Part shown: positions 1 through 5,901 of the stretch, piece by piece
How positions within the stretch are numbered: position 1 is the first letter of the stretch
How the letters are laid out: each line of letters begins with the position of its first letter
Origin: CAYYTU01 sp964474655
Lineage (GTDB): Bacteria > Chloroflexota > Anaerolineae > B4-G1
Assembly (NCBI GenBank): GCA_964474655.1
Contig: CAYYTU010000123.1
Coordinates: 1-6,782 of the forward strand
Length of the DNA: 6,782 nucleotides
Direction: 5' to 3'
Program-made: the position numbers and the translations under genes
Notes under the pieces: model-generated
The model's input: the letters and a program-made list of their open reading frames with translations, nothing else
What the model was told of the DNA's origin: nothing
Database searches by the model: none

Positions 1-29
1 AGTTTTGTACTCTAAGTTCGAGCCCAAGT

Positions 30-50
30 TGTGTCAAAGTCGTTGACACA
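30..50. repeat. Perfect 8-bp inverted repeat, 5-base spacer
   Basis: TGTGTCAA (30-37) and TTGACACA (43-50) are exact reverse complements separated by AGTCG. The symmetry does not extend outward (T29 faces T51) or inward. No T-run follows, so it is not a typical intrinsic terminator. The shape suits a dimeric regulator operator. The right arm contains TTGACA (43-48), a perfect -35 hexamer, but no -10 lies 16-18 bases downstream, so I do not call a promoter on it. Chance occurrence, or a location inside the tail of an upstream gene, cannot be excluded. Confidence 0.4.
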
Positions 51-80
51 TACCATATCTTGAGGGCGAACCAATCAATG

Positions 81-111
81 TTGATAAAGATGGGTATGGG
101 CGTTTCATAAT
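81..111 (+). promoter_or_regulatory. Weak promoter candidate ahead of the sulfotransferase
   Basis: TTGATA (81-86) matches the -35 consensus at 5 of 6 bases and CATAAT (106-111) matches the -10 at 5 of 6. The 19-base spacer is longer than the preferred 17. Transcription would begin near 118, leaving a leader of about 35 or 85 bases depending on which sulfotransferase start is used. If the 35-codon open frame ending at 110 is a real gene tail, this candidate would lie inside it. Confidence 0.25.
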
Positions 112-203
112 CGATTTAACCGACTATGAATAGCTGAGGTATTTTAACCTAGGTGATTAGTGCCCTCATAACAGTCTGGGGTAAGGTAGGATTCGAACGA
201 ATA

Positions 204-1139
204 ATGAATATTCTGCAACCAATACTGGTCACAGGTTCTATTCGCTCCGGTACCACTTGGGTAGGCCGAATGTTAGCTGCATCTCCATCCGTGGGCTACA
301 TTCACGAACCGTTCAATCCATGGGATAGTGAGAAGAAGCTAGGCATATGTAGCCCACGCGTACCTTATTGGTTTTTCTACATCACCGAGGAGAATGAAGA
401 CGCCTATCGCAAAGCGATCAAGGAGACCCTTGAGTTCCGCTACAATCTGTTTGGCGGGCTGAAGGGGATTAGATCTTGGGAAGACGTGAAAAGGGTAAAG
501 CGGGAATACAGTGAGTTCCACACCAATCGCTCTCGAAATGTACGCCCTCTTATTAAGGACCCTTTCGCCATCTTCTCCGCTGAATGGTTTGCAGAAACGT
601 TTGATATGGAAGTGATTGTCCTAATCAGGCACCCAGCTGCAGTAGTCAGTAGCCTGAAAAGGTTAAAGTGGGGATTGCCTTTTTGGCATCTTTTGGAGCA
701 ACCTCGGTTGGTGCATGACCACTTGCGACCGTTCAAAAAGAGGCTGAACGAATTCAAGGACGGAGAGCAAGATATTATCGATCAAGGAATTTTGCTCTGG
801 AACATTCTTTATCATGTAGTGAGCCAATACCGCGATAAGCACAAAGAATGGATTTTTCTGCGGCATGAGGATGCCTCACGAGCTCCTGTACGGCAGTTCC
901 AGGCTTTGTTTGACAAGCTGGATTTAAGTTTCTCGCCTACCGTCCGGTCAGCGATACAAAGACACTGCGCGCCCTCCAACCGCAGCGAAGTCCCGGTAGA
1001 GTGGTCCTACTCCCTGAAACGCGATAGCCAATCGCTGATATGGAATTGGAAGGAAAGACTTACAATGTCTGAAATTGAGAGAGTTAGAGAAGGGACTCGG
1101 GATATAGCGAAAGAGTTCTATTCAAATGGCGAATGGTGA
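204..1139 (+). CDS. PAPS-dependent sulfotransferase family protein
   Basis: Predicted to transfer sulfate from PAPS to a hydroxyl on a sugar, lipid or other acceptor; the acceptor is unknown. Numbering from ATG 204 (311 aa), the 5'-phosphosulfate-binding loop GSIRSGTTW is at residues 11-19. The 3'-phosphate-binding region has R142-H143-P144 followed by S149/S150, which is the expected R...S layout. A KDP motif lies near residue 118 and the C-terminus ends with the family-typical W-K-E-R-L stretch at about 282-286. There is no signal peptide or transmembrane segment, so it should be cytoplasmic or peripheral. GTG 153 would add 17 residues. I prefer ATG 204 because the binding loop usually lies within about 10-15 residues of the start, although neither start has an ideally spaced Shine-Dalgarno (GGTAGGA 185-191 for the ATG, TGAGGT 135-140 for the GTG). 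The gene's last 14 bases overlap the next gene, indicating one transcript. The family call is firm; the role in surface-glycan sulfation is inferred from its neighbours. Confidence 0.88.
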   Translation: MNILQPILVTGSIRSGTTWVGRMLAASPSVGYIHEPFNPWDSEKKLGICSPRVPYWFFYITEENEDAYRKAIKETLEFRYNLFGGLKGIRSWEDVKRVKREYSEFHTNRSRNVRPLIKDPFAIFSAEWFAETFDMEVIVLIRHPAAVVSSLKRLKWGLPFWHLLEQPRLVHDHLRPFKKRLNEFKDGEQDIIDQGILLWNILYHVVSQYRDKHKEWIFLRHEDASRAPVRQFQALFDKLDLSFSPTVRSAIQRHCAPSNRSEVPVEWSYSLKRDSQSLIWNWKERLTMSEIERVREGTRDIAKEFYSNGEW

Positions 1140-2715
1140 TAATCTTTCTCTATGGAGAAAATGGCATCTCAATGAGGATCTGCAAATACAAAATGGCGTT
1201 GTAATTACAGCCATTCTATTGTTGACCCTCGCCCTTCGTCTTTGGGGCATTGATTTTGGCTTGCCCTACACTTATCACCCCGATGAGCCCGGAATCGTTA
1301 ACCGCGCTGTACGATTTTTCAGAACCGGAGATCTGAATCCGCGCTGGTTTCACTATCCCACGTTTTATACGTATATTGTCTCCGCTGTCTATTTGGGGTG
1401 TTATATGCTGGGACTCTGGGGAAGAGGGTTTGCCCAGCCCAGTGATATGCCATCTCCAGGATGGTTGGTGATGGGTGGAGGGCTTCCTGAGGTTCCTGAG
1501 CAATTCTTGATCGCGCGATTGGTGACAGCGGGGTTGGGCATGCTCACTGTGGGGCTGTCCTACTACATCGCGAGGGAGCTTCGGGATCGTAAAAGTGGGT
1601 GGATGGCCGCCCTGTTTGTGGCAGTCTCCTCATTGCACGTGGCGAACTCTCAATTCGCTACCACGGACGTTCCAATGGCATTTATGGTCACGCTAAGCTT
1701 GGCCTGCTGCGTCCGGCTAGGGAAAACCGGTGGTTGGCAGGATTATATGCTTGCAGGTTTGACAGCAGGGCTGGCAGTTTCGACAAAATATAATGCTTTC
1801 CCTGTTCTTGCCTCTCTTGCCATAGCACATAGTCTTCACTCGTACCCGAATTTAGCAAATTGGCCTCTCCTCCTTGGTTTTGGCGCTGCTTTTGTAGGCT
1901 TCGGGTTAGGAACACCATATGCTTTTGTCGAGACCAATGCGTTCTGGTCAGACATTGTCTTTGAATTGAAACACTATGCGAATGGTCATGCGGGATCTGA
2001 GGGACAGGACACGTGGTGGTGGATTCTCCGTGTCCTTCTCACGAAAGAAGGCCTTCTGCTACCGTTGGGAGCTCTTGGTGGCCTCTCTGGTGCGTTAAAG
2101 CGTACAAATAGTAAGACCCTGCCTCTCTCTATATTTGCCCTACTTTACTATGGCACGATGGCGCGTCAGGTGGTTCGATTCAGTCGCAATCTAGTGGTCC
2201 TTGTCCCTATATTAGCAGTCCTTGGAGCTGGCTTCATCAGATTCGTCCTTCAGCAGATTCATCCTTGGCGGTTTGCGAACCTTGCCCGTGTGGGGATGGC
2301 TGTGGCAATCGTCGGGAGTCTTATGGTTTCGTTAACAAAGGTGATCAAAAGAAACCACTTATTATCTCAGAAAGATGTGAGAACAGTTTCTGCCGAATGG
2401 ATTGCCTCACAAATCCCAACCCAAAGCCGCATTGCGGGTGAGTCCTATGCCCCGTCTCTGAACCCAGAAGTTTACGATGTCGAGTACTTCGACCGCGCGA
2501 TTAATCACAAGCCTGAGTGGTATAAAAAGCAAGGGGTTGATTATTTGGTGCTTAGTTCTGGAATGTATGGGCGTTTCTATGCGCAGACGGAGAAGTATTC
2601 CCAGCAAGTCACTCAATATGAGGAGATTTTTCAGACATTTGAAGAAGTGGAGAGGTTTACAGGACCAATGATGGGATATCAAAAGGGCGAGATCGTTATC
2701 CTGAGAGTCGATTAA
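1126..2715 (+). CDS. GT39/PMT_2-like integral membrane glycosyltransferase
   Basis: A 529-residue polytopic protein expected to transfer a sugar from a polyprenyl-phosphate donor to an acceptor on the outer face of the membrane. After a short cytoplasmic tail and a first membrane helix (about 25-40) comes the sequence RLWGIDFGLP and then HPDE at 51-54. This is the acidic first-loop motif of GT39-like enzymes, where the aspartate is the likely catalytic or metal-linked residue. The FHYPTFY stretch (75-81), HVANSQFATTDVPMAF (171-186, with D181 as the second conserved acid) and the GLAVSTKYNA helix (215-224) are all family-typical. RFSRN at 351-355 matches the usual Arg-rich segment before a helix. 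About ten to twelve helices are followed by a soluble C-terminal domain (about 415-529) containing GVDYLVLSS. The ATG lies inside the end of the sulfotransferase gene, with AAGAG upstream as a modest ribosome site, so translation is probably coupled. Donor sugar and acceptor are unknown. An ArnT-like or protein O-mannosyltransferase-like role are the main alternatives. Confidence 0.85.
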   Translation: MANGDNLSLWRKWHLNEDLQIQNGVVITAILLLTLALRLWGIDFGLPYTYHPDEPGIVNRAVRFFRTGDLNPRWFHYPTFYTYIVSAVYLGCYMLGLWGRGFAQPSDMPSPGWLVMGGGLPEVPEQFLIARLVTAGLGMLTVGLSYYIARELRDRKSGWMAALFVAVSSLHVANSQFATTDVPMAFMVTLSLACCVRLGKTGGWQDYMLAGLTAGLAVSTKYNAFPVLASLAIAHSLHSYPNLANWPLLLGFGAAFVGFGLGTPYAFVETNAFWSDIVFELKHYANGHAGSEGQDTWWWILRVLLTKEGLLLPLGALGGLSGALKRTNSKTLPLSIFALLYYGTMARQVVRFSRNLVVLVPILAVLGAGFIRFVLQQIHPWRFANLARVGMAVAIVGSLMVSLTKVIKRNHLLSQKDVRTVSAEWIASQIPTQSRIAGESYAPSLNPEVYDVEYFDRAINHKPEWYKKQGVDYLVLSSGMYGRFYAQTEKYSQQVTQYEEIFQTFEEVERFTGPMMGYQKGEIVILRVD

Positions 2716-4790
2716 TGACAAAAGGGATTAAGAAGTGGCTTGGCGAAAACAAAGTGGAGATCGAGCCTGACAACCGACCATCTACTGTCCTTGAATCTGT
2801 ATGGTGGTCATTGGCAGCTGCGCTGACGGCTTGGAGTCTGCTTGCTGTTGGGATAGCACAGTTGAATCTTTTTCAGAGTTGGCCCCTTCTAGTTGTGAGC
2901 CTAGTTGCCTTTGCATTAGGCTGGGCTTTCTGGCGATCCCGATTTAAGAAGCCTCGTTTCCAACGACGGGAGTTGCTGTTCCTTCTGCTCATCATTGCCC
3001 TTGGTCTTCTCCTGTTTGCCTGGCCGGCAGAACACTTCCCGCAGATGGGCGATGCGTCCATCTATCCCAATACGGCTGCCAAGCTGATCGACACCGGTGG
3101 CCTTATCTACCACTACAACCCTCTCAACGGACTCTCCTCGCAGCAGAAGGTGCTATTCTATGTTCCCTCGAATGAGCAACTCCCTTACATCAATATTCAA
3201 TCCTATGAGGGGCTCCTGTATGGTGCCTATTATGTGATGAACCCCGACCAGAATACGATTGTCGCATCGCGCTCCCCGTTGGTTATCGTTTGGATGGGAC
3301 TATTCGGTCTGCTGAACGGGGCGCGGGGGATGCTGTACGTCCCCCCTCTCTTTGGCGTGGCTAGTTTGATCACCGTCTATTTTCTTGGGAAACGTCTATT
3401 TGATGCAAGGGCTGGAGCGCTATCCACACTATGGCTCATAGTAAGCTTTCCTCAACTACACTTCTCACGCACGCCATATGCAGAGGTAGTTGGACAATTC
3501 TTCGTTCTAACAGCTCTCTATGCTTTAGTTACTTACCTGCAGGCATCGCGACTTCACTACGTCCTTCTGGGTGTTGCGGCCTTAACGGCAGGCTTTGCAG
3601 CTCGGCTTGATGTGCTTCTTGCTATACCAGTATTAGTTCTTTTCCTTGTTTTGCTAATTTTGCGAAAGGATTGGCGGGGGGTTACCACAGGAATCTTGAG
3701 TCTTGTAGCGGCAATAGGGTTCACCCTGTGGACAGTCAATCGTCCCTATGTAAGCGCTACAGCCGAGCTACTTCTGATTGGGCAACTACGTTTTCTAAGT
3801 CAAGTTACCCCTTACCTCGCAGTTGGGCTTGGGCTAGCGGGATTGCTGGGAGCAGTTGTTCTTATGCAAATTGTGCGCCCACACACCTTCTCCTACTTGA
3901 GAGTATTGACCTGCCGCGTGCTATCAATCATAGTCGTTCTGGTTGTCGGCTATGCCCTACACATCCGACCGCTGATGCCTGAATACGTTGCAACACAGGG
4001 AAAAGTAATCGCCACTCACAATGAAGAGCTGATGGCCTTGGCAGCACAGTATATGAGCTACCCGTTTTTTTGGCTTGCGGCGCTAGGAATGTTACTTCTA
4101 CTTTGGCAGCGCCAAATCCGGCGCGAGCAAATGCTTTTCGCCTTTTTTGTGGCCTTCTTTGGAACAGGGTTCTTCTGGAAGTACACGACAGCTAGGGTTT
4201 ATCCTGTGGCCCTACGCCGATTGGTGCCAGAAGTATTGCCGGGCTTCGCTTTGCTCGGGGCATTCGCCCTGAGTCGTTTGAAAAGCCGAGGGCAAAGGTG
4301 GAGATGGATTAGTATAGCCCTGGCGGGATTGGTGATGGTTTTGCTTCTGAGCCTTTCAGGCCGATATTGGTTTCATCAAGGGGCAAAGGGCGCGTGGAAC
4401 TTCATCGGTCGGCTGTCAGATAGACTCCCCCCTGATGGCGTGGTGATCTTTGAGCCCCGGAGCGAGGATTCTATCGTAGGTTGGTTCGCTGCACCTCTGT
4501 GGTCCTTTCATCAACGCGATGCGTTGCTGATGAACAGCGCTGACCTTGACAGCGAAGTTTTGTATGATGCAGTATGCTTCTGGCAAAACCAAGGAAGAGA
4601 TGTCTACGTGATCTCTCAACAGAACCCTGCAAGCTGGTGGCCTGGAAACTTCAAAGGTCGTAAGGCGGGCGAGATAACGTGGAACTCCAGCATAATTGGT
4701 CAGTCCCGCAAATTCCCACCGTATATCTGGCGGTTTGCGTTCAGATTCTCAATATCCCAGCTTGGAGAGATCTCCTGCCCTGAGGATTAA
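2715..4790 (+). CDS. Second, divergent GT39-like polytopic glycosyltransferase
   Basis: A 691-residue membrane protein with roughly fourteen hydrophobic helices. It has a cytoplasmic tail (1-28), three helices up to about 104, a long extracytoplasmic loop (105-186), a helix cluster (about 187-548) and a soluble C-terminal domain (about 555-691). The long loop begins HFPQMGDASIY, where D113 occupies the place of the catalytic acid of GT39-like enzymes, but without the HPDE motif seen in the preceding protein. SRTPYAE with E257 sits where the second acid is expected, and RRLVPEVLPG (501-510) resembles the Arg/Pro segment of the family. Its first base is the last base of the previous stop (TAATG), which implies translational reinitiation. 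It is clearly paralogous in architecture to its neighbour but much diverged, so it probably differs in sugar or acceptor. A role as an uncharacterised membrane sugar transferase outside GT39 is possible. No sign of frameshift or truncation; the C-terminus reads cleanly to TAA. Confidence 0.75.
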   Translation: MTKGIKKWLGENKVEIEPDNRPSTVLESVWWSLAAALTAWSLLAVGIAQLNLFQSWPLLVVSLVAFALGWAFWRSRFKKPRFQRRELLFLLLIIALGLLLFAWPAEHFPQMGDASIYPNTAAKLIDTGGLIYHYNPLNGLSSQQKVLFYVPSNEQLPYINIQSYEGLLYGAYYVMNPDQNTIVASRSPLVIVWMGLFGLLNGARGMLYVPPLFGVASLITVYFLGKRLFDARAGALSTLWLIVSFPQLHFSRTPYAEVVGQFFVLTALYALVTYLQASRLHYVLLGVAALTAGFAARLDVLLAIPVLVLFLVLLILRKDWRGVTTGILSLVAAIGFTLWTVNRPYVSATAELLLIGQLRFLSQVTPYLAVGLGLAGLLGAVVLMQIVRPHTFSYLRVLTCRVLSIIVVLVVGYALHIRPLMPEYVATQGKVIATHNEELMALAAQYMSYPFFWLAALGMLLLLWQRQIRREQMLFAFFVAFFGTGFFWKYTTARVYPVALRRLVPEVLPGFALLGAFALSRLKSRGQRWRWISIALAGLVMVLLLSLSGRYWFHQGAKGAWNFIGRLSDRLPPDGVVIFEPRSEDSIVGWFAAPLWSFHQRDALLMNSADLDSEVLYDAVCFWQNQGRDVYVISQQNPASWWPGNFKGRKAGEITWNSSIIGQSRKFPPYIWRFAFRFSISQLGEISCPED

Positions 4791-4920
4791 GGTGGGTGCT
4801 CAGAATGAAGCAGTCTCTAAGGTCTGCCCTGAGTCAGTTGACGATACAGGTGCCGGTGGTACAATTACACTCCTTTCATTAAGCGTTGTTGCCGTCGAGG
4901 AAACTCCTGGAGCGTCTTCT
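4791..4920 (+). other. Intergenic spacer between the two gene blocks
   Basis: The only sizeable gap between genes in the window. It holds the promoter at 4838-4865 and no stem-loop with a T-run, so I see no terminator after the second membrane glycosyltransferase. The GT2 reading frame is open back into the preceding gene, but that extension has no family similarity I can see. A 25-codon ORF (4805-4882) has nothing to recommend it. Confidence 0.6.
4838..4865 (+). promoter_or_regulatory. Sigma-70-type promoter with extended -10, ahead of the GT2 gene
   Basis: TTGACG (4838-4843) and TACAAT (4860-4865) each match consensus at 5 of 6 positions with a 16-base spacer. TGG at 4857-4859 directly before TACAAT supplies the TGn extended -10 element. 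Transcription would start near 4872, giving a leader of about 49 bases to GTG 4921. It lies in the only gap of the gene cluster, which supports a real second transcript. It also argues against the longer GT2 start at GTG 4792, which this transcript would not include. Confidence 0.55.
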
Positions 4921-5901
4921 GTGAAGTTGATAATACAGATCCCTTGCTATAATGAAGAGGTTACTTTATCTCAGACAGTACGCGATTTACCTCGCACGCT
5001 CCCCGGCGTGGACGAAATCGACATCTTGGTGATAGACGACGGCAGCACCGATCGCACCCTGGAGGTCGCACAAGAGCTAGGTGTTGATCACATCGTTCGT
5101 CTGAAGCAGAACCAAGGTCTGGCCTACGCCTTTATGGCGGGGATAGAGGCAGGGTTGGAGGCTGGTGCTGATGTCATTATCAATACCGACGCCGATAATC
5201 AGTATCGGGGCGAGGACATCGAACGCCTCATCCAGCCGCTTCTGAATGACGAAGCCGACATTGTCGTCGGCGACCGCGGCGTGGCGGCGCTGGAACACTT
5301 CTCGCCGCTCAAACGGCTCCTGCAGCGCCTGGGCAGCTGGGTGGTGGAGAGAGCGGCCGGCATCCCCATTCCCGACGCCACCAGCGGCTTCCGCGCCTTC
5401 ACCCGCGAGGCAGCGCTCCGGCTGACCGTGCTCAGCGATTACACCTACACGCTGGAGACGCTCATCCAGGCCGGGGCACGCCGGATGAAGGTGGCCTACG
5501 TGCCCATCCGCACCAATCCGCAGATCCGTGAATCACGGCTCATCAGCAGCATCCCGGCCTTTCTGATGTTATCGGCGGTCACGATCCTCCGATTTTACAT
5601 TATGTACCGCCCCCTGCGGGTCTTCCTGAGCATAGGAACAGCAATGATCGGTGGCGGTGTTATCCTGGGCCTTCGCTTCTTGTATTACTTCCTGACCGGC
5701 CCAGGAATCGGCAAGGTCCAATCCCTTATCCTGGCCGCCATTCTCACCATCGTGGGCTTTCAGATCTGCTTGATCGGTCTGATGGCCGATCTGGTACGGT
5801 TAAATCGGAAGATGATGGAGGAAACCCTGTATCGCGTGCGACGGATGGAGCTTTCGACAGGAAGTGAGAAGCAAAGAGCAGAAAACGGGAGGGAGCGTTG
5901 A
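4921..5901 (+). CDS. GT2 glycosyltransferase, polyprenyl-phosphate-sugar synthase (DPM1/GtrB-like)
   Basis: Expected to move a sugar from a nucleotide-sugar to polyprenyl phosphate on the cytoplasmic face, making the lipid-linked donor that GT39-like enzymes use. Numbering from GTG 4921 (326 aa), the GT-A domain opens with IIQIPCYNEE (4-13). IDDGSTDRT (38-46) binds nucleotide and NTDADNQY (88-95) carries the metal-binding DXD-type motif. DATSGFRAF (152-160) is the conserved acceptor-side loop. Two hydrophobic helices (about 233-258 and 266-290) anchor the C-terminus, as in GtrB-type enzymes, followed by a charged tail. The frame is open back to ATG 4696, inside the preceding gene, and GTG 4792 has a well-spaced GAGG. 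I prefer GTG 4921 because homologues of this type start just before the first strand, TGGAG (4908-4912) is well spaced, and the promoter lies between the two candidates. Codon use shifts from AT-rich in the first 20 codons to GC-rich later. Sugar specificity is not readable. Confidence 0.88.
   Translation: MKLIIQIPCYNEEVTLSQTVRDLPRTLPGVDEIDILVIDDGSTDRTLEVAQELGVDHIVRLKQNQGLAYAFMAGIEAGLEAGADVIINTDADNQYRGEDIERLIQPLLNDEADIVVGDRGVAALEHFSPLKRLLQRLGSWVVERAAGIPIPDATSGFRAFTREAALRLTVLSDYTYTLETLIQAGARRMKVAYVPIRTNPQIRESRLISSIPAFLMLSAVTILRFYIMYRPLRVFLSIGTAMIGGGVILGLRFLYYFLTGPGIGKVQSLILAAILTIVGFQICLIGLMADLVRLNRKMMEETLYRVRRMELSTGSEKQRAENGRER
5887..5895 (+). promoter_or_regulatory. Strong ribosome binding site that decides a TTG start
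   Basis: GGGAGGGAG contains GGAGG at 5888-5892, five bases before TTG 5898-5900. It is the strongest Shine-Dalgarno in the window and supports initiation at this rare start codon. Confidence 0.7.

Larger units (their letters stand above)
1..152. other. Left-edge region without an identifiable gene
   Basis: No recognisable gene lies here. Two forward frames are open from the window edge: one ends at TGA 44-46 (14 codons, ending KLCQSR) and one at TAA 108-110 (35 codons, ending MGMGVS). Either could be the tail of an upstream gene, but neither tail resembles a family I recognise. The stretch also holds the inverted repeat at 30-50 and a weak promoter candidate at 81-111, so it may be the leader of the sulfotransferase operon. 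Confidence 0.4.

Noticed and set aside
43..48. Perfect TTGACA as a -35 box
   Set aside because: No acceptable -10 hexamer lies 15-19 bases downstream (the region reads GGGCGAACC). The match is explained by the inverted repeat.
440..757. A 105-codon - strand ORF inside the sulfotransferase
   Set aside because: It is fully antisense to a gene with clear PAPS-binding motifs, and its own product has no recognisable domain.
3671..3982. A 103-codon + strand ORF inside the second membrane glycosyltransferase
   Set aside because: It is a Ser/Arg/Cys-rich out-of-frame product; the main frame is uninterrupted and rich in membrane helices throughout.
4805..4882. A 25-codon ORF (MKQSLRSALS...) in the spacer
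   Set aside because: It has a start with a weak GGTGGG upstream, but it is very short, has no recognisable feature and overlaps the better-supported promoter.
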